From NCBI RefSeq assembly GCF_028750675.1, contig NZ_JAQQPZ010000004.1, forward strand, positions 213,228 to 277,227: DNA of 64,000 bases, written 5' to 3'. The stretch is from Shewanella metallivivens. GTDB lineage: Bacteria > Pseudomonadota > Gammaproteobacteria > Enterobacterales > Shewanellaceae. The stretch's first letter is position 1; each line of letters opens with the position of its first letter. This document shows, in pieces, positions 8,862-18,399 of this stretch. The notes beneath the pieces are model-generated. The model ran no database searches, had not been told where the DNA came from, and saw nothing but the letters and a program-made list of their open reading frames with translations. Both the position numbers and the translations under genes were made by a program.

Positions 8862-10265
8862 TTAAAAGTGTAACGTGAGATCAATTAACTGCGCATCATC
8901 ATCGTATGAATCAAAATTAATCGACAACATTACCCCCCCTTTTGTCAGCATGATGTTATCAAAGTTATCTTCAGCATTAGGATATCGCGCTAACCATTCA
9001 GATTTAGTGGCAGGCAACTGATAACTGGCAAGCACAGCGTTAAACTCACTCATGGATTGCGTACCAAACATCGACTCGGTAATTTGGATCGAATTAACAA
9101 CCCCCTGGCGATCAACTCCCAATAATACATTGCTGTTGGCCAGTACTTTTACGCCACTGTCAGTTAATTGAATTTGGTTACCAAGTTGTTGTGGTTGCAA
9201 AGCATAAGCCTGTGTTGAAGCTAATGTCAGCATTTTTGCGATAGTAATATGATCAAAATTGCCGAAGTTAACGAGATGCTTATCGCTTGCTGTTAACGGC
9301 AAAATAGCAAAGCTGTTCAGCCGAGAAACAGCCTCTTGAGACACGCTTTCTTTATAGTCTTCAAAAATTAATAACAAGCGGCTATCTTTACCTGCAACAC
9401 TATAGTCATCATCTTGCTTTTTAAGGGGTAAATGCGCCTTAACACTGCTGAGTTCATCACCGTGATGCACCAGGTTAGCAATCACCCAATTATCGCTATC
9501 GTAATTTTCACTTAAGGCAATTTGATTTTGACCATGACCATTTAAAAGCCCTAAATCTTGGGTAATCATCACGACACGAGTGTCTTTAATCACAAACCAT
9601 AAGCTACGTCCGTAACCATAAACGGTGGCACCATTGTCGAGTTGCAACTGAATACTATGGGAACCTAATGCTTGTTGTAAATCATCAACCGAGCCACCCA
9701 TTTGTACGCCGTAGGCACTGTTGGTAGTGATAAGCGCATCGGGTGCTTGATGCTTTTGTGCTTGTTTTAGCAGATTGCCCTCTTCTGGCATCGTCAACTT
9801 AACGGTGGTTTGGGTGTACGACACCGCTTGACCTTCGCTGTTATACGGGGTGGGATCACTGGTAAGTTGCGTATCGTCACACAGGTTAACGTATTGCGCT
9901 GTAGTGATTACATGGATTTGTTGGGTATTAGACTGAACTCGGCTGCTATCATCTTGCAAATCAATGCTGCGCTCAATTCCGCCAACCGTTAATCTATCAA
10001 TAATGACCGCATCTGCGCCTGCTACCACGGCTTTGCGCTGTATTTCAACTAAAGCTTGCTTTACATATGCATCACGATGGGACAATACGTCACCATGAGA
10101 GGATTTCAGTAAGTCAGGGTCAATATCGTAAATCATTTTATCATTGCGTGTATCGATAGTTTGCGGACTGCAAAGAGGGTAAAAATCTAAAATGGGCGGT
10201 AATTCGTTGGCAAACGTGACAGGACTAAAAGCCGCTAAACAAATAAAATAATATAAAAATTTCAT
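8862..10265 (-). CDS. Exported hypothetical protein
   Basis: This is a 467-residue protein with a signal peptide (MKFLYYFICLAAFSPVTFA, cleavage near residue 19). The ATG at 10265 is preceded by AAGGAAG and the signal peptide; the frame extends 25 codons further upstream, but that part is unlikely to be translated. The N-terminal region has a YdgH/BhsA-like feel (DAVIIDRLTVGGIER), and the rest is beta-rich with no motif I recognise. The location is probably the periplasm. It is transcribed alone, with no visible operon partner. Confidence 0.6.
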   Translation of the reverse strand: MKFLYYFICLAAFSPVTFANELPPILDFYPLCSPQTIDTRNDKMIYDIDPDLLKSSHGDVLSHRDAYVKQALVEIQRKAVVAGADAVIIDRLTVGGIERSIDLQDDSSRVQSNTQQIHVITTAQYVNLCDDTQLTSDPTPYNSEGQAVSYTQTTVKLTMPEEGNLLKQAQKHQAPDALITTNSAYGVQMGGSVDDLQQALGSHSIQLQLDNGATVYGYGRSLWFVIKDTRVVMITQDLGLLNGHGQNQIALSENYDSDNWVIANLVHHGDELSSVKAHLPLKKQDDDYSVAGKDSRLLLIFEDYKESVSQEAVSRLNSFAILPLTASDKHLVNFGNFDHITIAKMLTLASTQAYALQPQQLGNQIQLTDSGVKVLANSNVLLGVDRQGVVNSIQITESMFGTQSMSEFNAVLASYQLPATKSEWLARYPNAEDNFDNIMLTKGGVMLSINFDSYDDDAQLIDLTLHF

Positions 10266-10636
10266 GAATCTTCCTTGAGTAAAATCCGTGTTTTTTGCGA
10301 TAACACTTATCAGTGACTCTACCCTAATGTGAAAAACCATGGCTGTAAACTCATCGGTGTTATCGAAACTTTAGAGATGATGTAAAAAGCCAATAAATAA
10401 GTCCTTTAATATCCTAAGGTAAATGTCCCCGACACTTAGATTTAAACCTCGCAAGGCTTAATTCCTATCACGACATGCAGTGCTGGCTCAGACATCATTT
10501 TTATCAACTTGCTCTATATATCCTTTTTCTCTGCACAATTTTTACACCTTTGAGCACTAACATCTTGTTAACGATTTTATTTCAGTGAATCAACCAACAC
10601 ACCTCACGACAAATAGACAAGATTTAGGAGTATTTG
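10266..10636. other. Intergenic spacer, no gene seen
   Basis: This is a 371 bp AT-rich divergent spacer between the exported hypothetical protein and the CotH-kinase lipoprotein. It must hold both promoters. I see no open frame, RNA or repeat that I can support here. Confidence 0.5.
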
Positions 10637-12151
10637 ATGTTTAATACCAACAGCTTAAATAGCACTAGTCGGCTATTTAATCAGCCAATGATGATATTGC
10701 TAATCATCATGTTTGCTAGCATGTTAGTCCTTACTGGTTGCGACGGCGACTCGAGTGAGAACACGACAGACACAACTGAAGTTTCCAGTTCAACAGACAC
10801 TGATACCAGCACTGATACAGATACAGATACAGATACCGATACCGATACTGAAGTTGATGATGTTGATTTTGAAGCCACTGATTGGACAGATGAAACCCAC
10901 AGTAAAGATGTTGATCCAAATTTTGATGAAGTGTTTAGCGACACCGAAGTTAAACGTTTTGACATTGTCGTCACCGAAGAACGCTGGGAAAGCATGATAG
11001 ATAACATGACTGAACTTTATGGCGTATTTGGCAGAGGTTCATCAAGTAGCTTAAGTGATTCCGATGAAGATCCTATCTTTGTACCCGCAGAAGTATTTTA
11101 TAACGGCATCGAATGGTATCGTGTTGGTATTCGTTTTAAAGGCAATTCATCACTTCAAACCAGTTGGCAGCAAGGTATTTTAAAGCTCGCCTTTAAACTC
11201 GACTTTGACGAATATGAAGATGATTACCCGCAAATAAAAAACCAACGTTTTTACGGTTTTAAAAAGTTTAGTTTAAAAAATAACTATAACGACGAGTCGA
11301 TGCTTCGTGAAAAAGTCGCCGCTGATGTGTTTAAAGATGCGGGATTAGCCGTATCACACACCGGTTTTTATACCTTATATGTCGACCATGGAGACGGCCC
11401 TGAATATTTTGGTTTATATACCCTAGTTGAAGAAGTGGATGATACTGTAATCGACACGCAGTTCTCTAGCGACGATGGTAATTTATATAAACCCGAAGAT
11501 GATGGTGCGATGTTTGTTGAAGGTTCGTTTAACCAAGACGATTTCGAGAAAAAAACCAACGAAGACGACGAAGACTGGTCTGACATTGAAGCACTATTTA
11601 GCGCGCTGCATGACGACACCTATACCAGCGATCGTGCAACCTGGCGCACCAACCTTGAAGCTGTATTTGATGTTGACGTATTTTTAAAATACTTAGCAGT
11701 CAATGGCATTATTCAAAACTGGGATACTTATGGTCTTATGCCACACAACTATTACTTGTATAACGACCCTGACACCTCAAAGCTAACCTGGATCCCATGG
11801 GACAACAACGAAGCGTTACAAGACGGTAATATGGGTGGTGCATTGGCGTTAGATTTCTCAGATCTTAATTCAAGCAGTTGGCCGCTTATCTCGAAACTGT
11901 ACGCAGATGATGTATATCGTGAGCAATATAACGAATATATACTTGAGGTGATTAGCGATGCATTTGAAACCAATAAAATGCAAGCCAAGTATAATGCCTA
12001 TTCAGCACTGGTTGCCCCTTATGCGACAACAGAAATATCTGGCTACACGTTCTTGGAAAGTACCAGTGATTTTTATAAAGCCGTCGATGAGTTATTAGAG
12101 CACGCAGAAGACCGCGCCACAGCAGTTGATAATTACTTAGATACACAGTAA
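10637..12151 (+). CDS. CotH-kinase family lipoprotein
   Basis: This is a lipoprotein of about 504 residues (lipobox VLTGCDG, Cys about residue 34) with an acidic Thr-Asp repeat linker (about residues 50-75), followed by a CotH domain. CotH landmarks include GIRFKGNSSLQ, SLKNNYNDESMLREKVAADVF, EYFGLYTLVEEVDD, GNLYKPEDDG and WIPWDNNEAL. CotH proteins are atypical kinases, first known from Bacillus spore coats, and also occur as exported proteins in other bacteria. Substrates in Gram-negatives are mostly unknown. The ATG at 10637 follows TAGGAG; the frame could also open at a TTG one codon earlier. It is monocistronic and ends at a convergent terminator. Confidence 0.75.
   Translation: MFNTNSLNSTSRLFNQPMMILLIIMFASMLVLTGCDGDSSENTTDTTEVSSSTDTDTSTDTDTDTDTDTDTEVDDVDFEATDWTDETHSKDVDPNFDEVFSDTEVKRFDIVVTEERWESMIDNMTELYGVFGRGSSSSLSDSDEDPIFVPAEVFYNGIEWYRVGIRFKGNSSLQTSWQQGILKLAFKLDFDEYEDDYPQIKNQRFYGFKKFSLKNNYNDESMLREKVAADVFKDAGLAVSHTGFYTLYVDHGDGPEYFGLYTLVEEVDDTVIDTQFSSDDGNLYKPEDDGAMFVEGSFNQDDFEKKTNEDDEDWSDIEALFSALHDDTYTSDRATWRTNLEAVFDVDVFLKYLAVNGIIQNWDTYGLMPHNYYLYNDPDTSKLTWIPWDNNEALQDGNMGGALALDFSDLNSSSWPLISKLYADDVYREQYNEYILEVISDAFETNKMQAKYNAYSALVAPYATTEISGYTFLESTSDFYKAVDELLEHAEDRATAVDNYLDTQ
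10797..10852 (+). repeat. Hexanucleotide tract encoding Thr-Asp repeats
   Basis: Nearly perfect GATACA/GATACC units in tandem encode a (Thr-Asp)n linker in the CotH lipoprotein. The unit length of six keeps the frame, so slippage would change linker length rather than switch the gene off. Confidence 0.8.
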
Positions 12152-12164
12152 TCAAGTATTAAAT

Positions 12165-12192
12165 AAAGCCCATCATCACTACGATGGGCTTT
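12165..12192. terminator. Bidirectional terminator
   Basis: The hairpin AAAGCCCATC / GATGGGCTTT lies between the convergent CotH and OsmC-YcaO genes and can serve both. Confidence 0.8.
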
Positions 12193-12217
12193 ACATTAAC
12201 AGGCTAACTTAACGAGT

Positions 12218-14404
12218 TTACAACCCCGCTTTAATTTTACGGGCTTGGTGCAGTTTTTTATAACTTTCAATCAAGCGTAAATGTGGCTCAATGCCTTCCA
12301 GCTTAATACTGGTTTTAGTCAGACCATAAAAACGCACAGTACCATTAACAGAGCCAACCACATTATCCATCACCTCTTTACCAAACATACGGGTAAAGTT
12401 ACCGATAAAGTCCTCAAGCGCTAAGTCTTCATCTAAGGTCACTTCAAGCACGGCATTCACTGCTTGATAAAACAAGCGGCGCTGTACTGTGTTGTCGTTA
12501 AACTGTAAAAACTCTTCCACCAGCTCTAACGCGTCTTCATGTTCACCGAGGGCAAGATAAATCAAAATCTTTAACTCGATAATGGTTAACTGGCCCCAAA
12601 CCGTGTTTTCATCAAACACAATGCCAATCAAGGTCGGGATATCGGTTTGATTATCTAATTGGCTTTCTTCTAAACGGTTCACCAACTTAGACAAAGCTTT
12701 AGTGCTTAACGAGTGCAGATTTAAAATGTCTTCACGGTAGTTAAGTGCTTTGTTAGTGTTATCCCAAATCAAATCATCAACAGGGTAAACTTCAGAGTAA
12801 TCTGGCACCAAAATACGGCAGGCTGATGCGCCTAAGTCAGTAAACTCAGCAATGTACACTTCACGGCCCATGGCTTCTAAAATACCAAACAGTGCGTTAG
12901 CTTCTTGCTCGTTAGTGCCGCTGAAGTCCCACTCACAGAATTCGTAATCAAATTTGCTGCTAAAGAAGCGCCAAGAGATAACCCCTGTAGAATCAATAAA
13001 GTGCTCAACAAAGTTTTCAGGTTCGGTAACTGCCATGCTATTAAAGGTCGGCTTAGGCACATCGTTTAAGCCTTCAAAACTGCGACCTTGTAACAACTCA
13101 GTTAAACTGCGCTCTAATGCCACTTCAAAGCTTGGGTGCGCGCCAAATGACGCAAACACACCACCGGTGCGCGGGTTCATTAAGGTCACGCACATTACCG
13201 GGAACTGCCCGCCTAACGAGGCATCTTTTACTACAACAGGGAAACCCTGCTCCTCTAGGCCTTTAATACCCGCTAAAATACTTGGGTACTTCTCTAACAC
13301 CGCCATTGGCACATCTGGTAAGACAATTTCTTGCTCAATGATTTGACGTTTTACTGCGCGCTCAAAAATCTCAGACAAGCATTGTACATGGGCTTCTTGC
13401 AAGTTGTTGCCTGCACTCATGCCATTACTTAAAAATAAGTTTTCAATCAAATTAGACGGGAAATATACCGTTTCACCATCTGACTGGCGCGTGTAAGGAA
13501 TGGCACAAATGCCGCGCGCTTTATTGCCTGAGTTAGTATCAATTAAATGCGAGCCGCGCAGCTCTTCATCTGGGTTATAAATGTCTAAGCAATACTCATC
13601 AAGTAAGCCTGTTGGCAGCGCGTCATCGTCTTCAAGCGCAAACCATTTTTCGTTCGGGTAATGTACAAACTCGCTATTGGCGATTTCGTCACCAAAAAAT
13701 TGATCATTATAAAAAAAGTTATTGTTTAAACGCTCAATAAACTCACCTAAAGCCGAGCATAATGCACTTTCTTTAGTGGCACCTTTACCGTTAGTGAAAC
13801 ACATAGGCGATGCCGCATCACGAATATGCAAAGACCATACGTTAGGTACAATATTACGCCACGATGAAATCTCAATCTTCATGCCAAGGTCGGCCAATAA
13901 AGCTGTCATGTTTTTAATGGTTTGTTCCAACGGCAAATCTTTACCTAAAATATAGGTATTGCTGCCGCCATCGGGTTGCCCCATCAACATGGCATTGGCG
14001 TCTGAGTCTAAGTTTTCAACGGTTTCGATTTTAAATTCTGGACCAGTTTGCACGACTTTTTTAACGGTACAACGGTCAATAGAGCGTAAAATACCTTCGC
14101 GGTCTTTATCCGAAATATCATCTGGCAGCTCAACCTGAATTTGAAAAATTTGGTTATAGCGATCTTCAGGATCAACAATATTGTTTTGTGACAACCTGAT
14201 GTGCTCAGTAGAGATATCGCGAGCCTTACAGTACACCTTAATAAAGTAAGCGGCACACAAGGCAGATGAGGCTAAAAAATAATCAAAAGGACTTGGGGCA
14301 GAGCCATCACCTTTGTAACGAATAGGTTGGTCGGCCGTAACGGTAAAGTCGTCAAATTTGGCTTCGAGTCTCAAATTGTCGAGAAAATTTACTTTGATTT
14401 CCAT
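12218..14404 (-). CDS. OsmC-YcaO fusion protein
   Basis: This is a 728-residue fusion. Residues 1-140 form an OsmC/Ohr-type domain with the paired cysteines at about 50 (SSALCAAYF) and 112 (RCTVKKV). Residues about 190-570 form a YcaO domain with the ATP-site glutamates in ESALCSALGEFIERL and AHVQCLSEIFERAVKR. The last 150 residues are helical. YcaO proteins use ATP to activate backbone amides (azoline, thioamide or amidine formation), and Escherichia coli YcaO has been linked to ribosomal S12 methylthiolation. OsmC domains reduce organic peroxides. No substrate peptide or partner enzyme is adjacent, so a housekeeping rather than RiPP role is more likely. The ATG at 14404 starts the OsmC fold directly. 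Confidence 0.85.
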   Translation of the reverse strand: MEIKVNFLDNLRLEAKFDDFTVTADQPIRYKGDGSAPSPFDYFLASSALCAAYFIKVYCKARDISTEHIRLSQNNIVDPEDRYNQIFQIQVELPDDISDKDREGILRSIDRCTVKKVVQTGPEFKIETVENLDSDANAMLMGQPDGGSNTYILGKDLPLEQTIKNMTALLADLGMKIEISSWRNIVPNVWSLHIRDAASPMCFTNGKGATKESALCSALGEFIERLNNNFFYNDQFFGDEIANSEFVHYPNEKWFALEDDDALPTGLLDEYCLDIYNPDEELRGSHLIDTNSGNKARGICAIPYTRQSDGETVYFPSNLIENLFLSNGMSAGNNLQEAHVQCLSEIFERAVKRQIIEQEIVLPDVPMAVLEKYPSILAGIKGLEEQGFPVVVKDASLGGQFPVMCVTLMNPRTGGVFASFGAHPSFEVALERSLTELLQGRSFEGLNDVPKPTFNSMAVTEPENFVEHFIDSTGVISWRFFSSKFDYEFCEWDFSGTNEQEANALFGILEAMGREVYIAEFTDLGASACRILVPDYSEVYPVDDLIWDNTNKALNYREDILNLHSLSTKALSKLVNRLEESQLDNQTDIPTLIGIVFDENTVWGQLTIIELKILIYLALGEHEDALELVEEFLQFNDNTVQRRLFYQAVNAVLEVTLDEDLALEDFIGNFTRMFGKEVMDNVVGSVNGTVRFYGLTKTSIKLEGIEPHLRLIESYKKLHQARKIKAGL

Positions 14405-14627
14405 TGAATATTTCCACAGTCGTGCACAGCCAAACGGCCAGCTTGTCTAAATTAGGGGGAATTATCGGTGTTTTTGCCGCAATAGTCTTGGGTTAATTGC
14501 TTAAAAGTGCGCAATTAGCTTAATTGTAAATAATCTGTAGGTAGATCGGTTTAGAGAATGCCAATCTCATGAAGCATCTAAACAATCTAGAAGTTGAGTA
14601 ATACTATGGATTCTATGGTAATGATAA

Positions 14628-14652
14628 AATAAAAAGGCCACTTATCGTGACC
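14628..14652 (-). terminator. Terminator for the retropepsin-like gene
   Basis: Read on the minus strand, GGTCAC / GTGGCC forms a short stem followed by TTTTTATTTT, 22 bases after the stop codon. Confidence 0.6.
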
Positions 14653-14673
14653 CTCTGTTTCATTCGCTGCAAA

Positions 14674-15588
14674 TTATGACTCTTCAGGAAGCCCGACATG
14701 CATATGACCAGACTTATAGTCTATGGTTAACACAAAATGTTTAAGAATGTCGTAACCCACTAGACCTTTAATATTTTTACCTTTAATACGAGACAAACCA
14801 CTTCTATCTTGGCCTGATATAAACTCACTTTGACCATCGGCAGGCACGCTAGATTGGACATTTTCGATAGTAAATGGACCAAACTTCACTTCAGGCAATC
14901 GAAAGTTATCGATACTGGCAATGTTATTAACACCATAGCCCGTACCCGATTGTGCACCATATAAACTTAACCAATTAGAATCTGTAGCCAATGTTCGCTT
15001 TAAAAACAAACCGCTGTTATTACCCGTATCAAGAATAAGCCAGGCGTTCTTTTCACCATTTAATTCAACTTTAACAATTGGTTGGCCCGTCCCGCGATCA
15101 ATTTGCATATCAATATTTTTAAGTTTTGCTAAATCAATTGAGTCTCGCTCAAATAATCTCAAACGATTATTAGGGTAATCAATTTGAAAAATAAATTTTT
15201 CGAGTAAACCCGCACCTAATAATAACTGCACCTCATGATGACCTAAACGTAAACCAACCAGCTCATCTAACTCAAGGTCGGCTCCAAATAATTTAACATT
15301 CACATTGTTATACAGTTGGCGAGTTTCGGTGCCATAAACACCTTTAATATCGACTTTGCTTCCTTTAGAGAATTCAAACTTATTTTTATTAATAAAGCTG
15401 ATATTGATTGCATTTACCTGAGAGCCACTGTCGAGTATCGCCTTTCCTTCAATGCCATTAATCGTCACTGGAAGGTTGATATGACCATTGATCACTTCGA
15501 AATCAACCCAATTAGTTACAGCAAAAGAGTTAAAAGAAGCAATGGTAACGACCACGAATGTCAGTAATTGCAGTAATGTTGAACGCAT
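14674..15588 (-). CDS. Retropepsin-like aspartyl protease family protein, exported
   Basis: This is a 304-residue protein with a signal peptide (MRSTLLQLLTFVVVTIASFNSFA). Two aspartyl-protease motifs are present, DSGSQVNAI (about residue 52) and LDTGNNSGLFL (about 187). This suggests a single-chain, two-domain pepsin-like arrangement in the periplasm. The segment ending VGYDILKHFVLTIDYKSGHM is typical of bacterial family members near the C-terminus. Substrate unknown. It is monocistronic and followed by its own terminator. Confidence 0.75.
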   Translation of the reverse strand: MRSTLLQLLTFVVVTIASFNSFAVTNWVDFEVINGHINLPVTINGIEGKAILDSGSQVNAINISFINKNKFEFSKGSKVDIKGVYGTETRQLYNNVNVKLFGADLELDELVGLRLGHHEVQLLLGAGLLEKFIFQIDYPNNRLRLFERDSIDLAKLKNIDMQIDRGTGQPIVKVELNGEKNAWLILDTGNNSGLFLKRTLATDSNWLSLYGAQSGTGYGVNNIASIDNFRLPEVKFGPFTIENVQSSVPADGQSEFISGQDRSGLSRIKGKNIKGLVGYDILKHFVLTIDYKSGHMHVGLPEES

Positions 15589-15783
15589 CGATTTTCCTTA
15601 ATCTAGCACAAAAATTAGCTCAACAATTTATTAACAAAATAGCTAAAAGTCAATAATTTAGGTAAATAAAAATCATCATTGGTATGTTTATCATTAAGAT
15701 AAGGATAGATTTTGATAAGGTGTTTTCACAGAGGGCAATCAGGGGGAAGAGTCCCCCCATTGGTAGGTAATGTAAATGACTTT

Positions 15784-16800
15784 CTAGCGAATAGTAATAT
15801 TTCTGCCAAAGTATTCTTCAGCTTCATATTTTTCAATCACTTTTTCGAGCGTATCGTTGTTGTTATCCATCACCAACTTATGCGAAATCGCACTTAAGGC
15901 AATCAAAATATCCTTACACTCAATTCGCGCTTTCATCACCGAGCCAGAAGCAGTACGTAACACTTGCGACAATAGCTCATGGTTTTTGCCAATCAATGCC
16001 AAAATAAAATGAATCACCACCTCAGAGCACAAATCTTTATCTTCAATTTTACTCGGTCTAACAACTTTTTCTAAGTAGTCTTCTTCTTTGCCAGCAGGGA
16101 CAAATCGTTGCACCCAGTAAAAATAATCTTCGTCATAAATGATCGACTGAATAGGTTTCATGAATTTTTCATCACTCGAAATCTTCTGAAACAGGGCTTT
16201 CTTGTCATCATCAGTGATATCAATGAGATCATCACCGAATTCATTATTCAGTAAAGTAACAACCGCTTGTAACTCTTTAAGCAGTGACACATTCCCAGAT
16301 GTCATTTGATTGTAGGCATCGCCCACTTCATCAATGTTACGCTGAAACACACCAATGTACTTGTCACCTTCTTCAATGGCATCAAGCAACGGAATTAAAC
16401 TATAACGTCTCACTTGAATGAGCTCATAAAACTGGCCTAGCTCAAGACGAATGGCTTGTAGGCGATCAATAGCTTTTACTAAAAAGTTCTCGTCTCTCTT
16501 AATCGCAGCATTTAAACGGGAAAAATCTAATTGATCATTAACTTTACGCACTCGGTTATCAATCATATTTTCATATGCTTGTGTTTCATTAATCAACACT
16601 GAAAACTTATCTTCCATCTCAAACAGCACATCTTGCACTTTTTTCAGACTGGTCGAACGTACTTGCTGGTTAATCCCACGTGCTTTTTCAGCTTCTGCTT
16701 GCTTCTTTTCACGTATCACCCAAGTAATTGCTGCGCCAACAATCGTTAGACTTGTCGCCATATCAAAACCAAGCTGAACATTAGTAAACCATGGATTCAT
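15784..16800 (-). CDS. Membrane-anchored coiled-coil protein, unknown function
   Basis: This 338-residue protein has one N-terminal membrane helix (about residues 10-30) followed by a basic stop (REKKQAEAEKAR) and a long helical, charged domain likely to form coiled coils. There is no signal peptidase site and no catalytic motif that I recognise. Topology is probably short N-terminus out, large domain cytoplasmic. Downstream there is only a G/C hairpin (15739-15758) without a T-run. No operon partner. Confidence 0.6.
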   Translation of the reverse strand: MNPWFTNVQLGFDMATSLTIVGAAITWVIREKKQAEAEKARGINQQVRSTSLKKVQDVLFEMEDKFSVLINETQAYENMIDNRVRKVNDQLDFSRLNAAIKRDENFLVKAIDRLQAIRLELGQFYELIQVRRYSLIPLLDAIEEGDKYIGVFQRNIDEVGDAYNQMTSGNVSLLKELQAVVTLLNNEFGDDLIDITDDDKKALFQKISSDEKFMKPIQSIIYDEDYFYWVQRFVPAGKEEDYLEKVVRPSKIEDKDLCSEVVIHFILALIGKNHELLSQVLRTASGSVMKARIECKDILIALSAISHKLVMDNNNDTLEKVIEKYEAEEYFGRNITIR

Positions 16801-17182
16801 TTTTTTCCCTTAAATGTCATTTGTTTATAAGTGCAAAATAGTAATAACGGATCCAAAATGGAATGTCACCCGTAAATCAATAAAAACACTGTGAAACTCA
16901 CAAAAAAATGTGACAAAAAGCGCATTAAGCTCGATTGATAATTTTTTTAAATGAACATTTAACAAGATAAAAATCAATAGAATAAGTTATAACGCTAAAT
17001 AAAGCTGTTGTTACATCACTAAAATAAGAACATTGGCTATTTTTGCTCAACATTTTCAAAAAAACAAACTACATTATCAATAAGCTGATATTAAAAATTA
17101 ATACCTTATATTACAAATAGTTAAAATAGATTGATCGCTATATATACAGAGTAAAAGATAAGTGTGGAAATCAGGAGATTTA

Positions 17183-17262
17183 ATGGGCCGTAAGTCAAAA
17201 TGGAGCGGATTAAACGCAGTAAATGATAAGTAAAGGAGAGGCGCATGGTTGACAAACAATAG
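17183..17262 (+). other. Two tandem mini-ORFs with strong ribosome sites
   Basis: Within an otherwise empty 518 bp AT-rich spacer, CAGGAG precedes a 16-codon ORF (MGRKSKWSGLNAVNDK, 17183-17233). AAGGAG then precedes a 5-codon ORF (MVDKQ, 17245-17262). Both ribosome sites are unusually good. This could be the remnant of a gene start, a leader, or chance. No downstream plus-strand gene is near, so a leader role is not obvious. Confidence 0.25.
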
Positions 17263-17264
17263 GC

Positions 17265-17301
17265 AAAAAAAAGCGCAAACAGTCGCTAGACTATTTGCGC
17301 T
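17265..17301 (-). terminator. Terminator of the cold-shock gene
   Basis: On the minus strand AGCGCAAA / TTTGCGCT forms a stem followed by a run of seven T, 18 bases after the csp stop. Confidence 0.85.
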
Positions 17302-17318
17302 ATCTTACAAAGTAAGCG

Positions 17319-17528
17319 TTACTCAGCTACTACGTTAGCAGCTTGAGGGCCTTTTTGGCCTTGCTCAACTTCGAAAGATACTTTTTGGCCTTCAGCTAAA
17401 GTTTTGAAACCTTCTGAAGCGATTGAACGGAAGTGAACGAACACGTCAGCGCCACCGTTATCAGGAGTGATAAAACCAAAACCTTTATCTTCGTTGAACC
17501 ATTTTACTAAACCAGTAGTTTTAGACAT
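17319..17528 (-). CDS. Cold-shock domain protein
   Basis: This is a 69-residue CspA-family RNA chaperone with RNP1 (KGFGFI) and RNP2 (VFVHF) intact. It binds single-stranded RNA/DNA and melts secondary structure in the cytoplasm. The ATG is preceded by AAGGGACAC. A spacer of about 290 bp lies upstream, room for the long structured 5' leader usual in cold-regulated csp genes, though I could not identify a cold box. A strong terminator follows. Which csp paralogue it represents cannot be told. Confidence 0.92.
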   Translation of the reverse strand: MSKTTGLVKWFNEDKGFGFITPDNGGADVFVHFRSIASEGFKTLAEGQKVSFEVEQGQKGPQAANVVAE

Positions 17529-17824
17529 TTTGTGTCCCTTAATAAGTTAAATTAATCAATCTGTCGCGAAAATGCGATGCGCTCAAGCTTGAATTATTGA
17601 ATGTCACGATGAAGCTAAGGGAAACACAGAGGATAACAACGATAACGAAGATTCTAAGGCTTTTCTTTTACTTGATGTTCATTAATAACTCTGAATGTCA
17701 GAGCGAGACTGATGTTACATGAGTTTCGAATATTGTAAAGGTTTTCTTTTATGCTAAAACAACACATAAAATGATTATGGGCTTATGCCAGATTGAAAAG
17801 CCACAACGGATTATAGACAATACC

Positions 17825-18211
17825 TTATAAATCAGCATTAAAGCGCGCGACTCGCGCCTCAACAAGCGAGCATTGGGTTAACTGCATTAATTCAGCTAAT
17901 GTCACCCCAGGGTTTTGGGTAATTAATCGATGTAGCTTGGCTTCTAACGGTTCTAATTTATCGCCATGTTCCAACAGTGCCACCGAAACTTTAGCCATAA
18001 GATAACGAAAGCCCTCATCGCCTTGAGTTTGTAAACCCGCCACAAACGCTTGAACATGTATCGCGTTCCCTATAAGCGCCCAATTTCGAGAGCGGCGTAC
18101 ACGTTTAAGCTCACAGTCATATTGTACCGCTATTGCTTTAGCTTGTTTGGTTTTGTCACTGCCGATGCGATGGATAAGCGATGGCAAGCGCACAGTGATC
18201 GGTTCATTCAT
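17825..18211 (-). CDS. Ribosome recycling factor-like family protein (RRF_GI type)
   Basis: This is a 128-residue cytoplasmic protein whose N-terminus (TVRLPSLIHRIGSDKTKQAKAIA) and following KRVRRSRNWAL segment resemble the small gammaproteobacterial family annotated as 'ribosome recycling factor family'. The C-terminal 35 residues look like a helix-turn-helix. The assignment is from memory of the family, not an alignment, and true ribosome recycling activity is not implied. It is a single gene. Confidence 0.5.
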   Translation of the reverse strand: MNEPITVRLPSLIHRIGSDKTKQAKAIAVQYDCELKRVRRSRNWALIGNAIHVQAFVAGLQTQGDEGFRYLMAKVSVALLEHGDKLEPLEAKLHRLITQNPGVTLAELMQLTQCSLVEARVARFNADL

Positions 18212-18399
18212 ATCGAGTCAGTATCTCTAAACAATTTATGCTAAACATCATCTATTTAACCTGAATTAGGGATAAGGGATGAACTGATACTATTTATAAT
18301 CATCACGTTAATCCTCCTCACTTTCAAGCTTGTCATTTGTTATGCTAACAAGGCAAATTGACGCGTCAATAGCTAGAAAGCACTGTTTGAAAGGTGTTT

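Noticed and set aside
10681..11007. Long minus-strand frame opposite the CotH lipoprotein, rich in Ser-Val
   Set aside because: It is the mirror of the GATACN repeat coding for Thr-Asp; it has no ribosome site or homology.
12954..13346. 130-codon plus-strand frame inside the OsmC-YcaO gene
   Set aside because: It lies entirely within the conserved YcaO coding region on the other strand and has no ribosome site.
12218..14404. YcaO protein as part of a RiPP biosynthetic cluster
   Set aside because: No precursor peptide, dehydrogenase, peptidase or exporter lies nearby; the OsmC fusion points to a housekeeping member.
15712..15897. 61-codon plus-strand frame overlapping the coiled-coil protein gene
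   Set aside because: Half of it overlaps the real gene's end and the rest covers a G/C hairpin; there is no start signal or homology.
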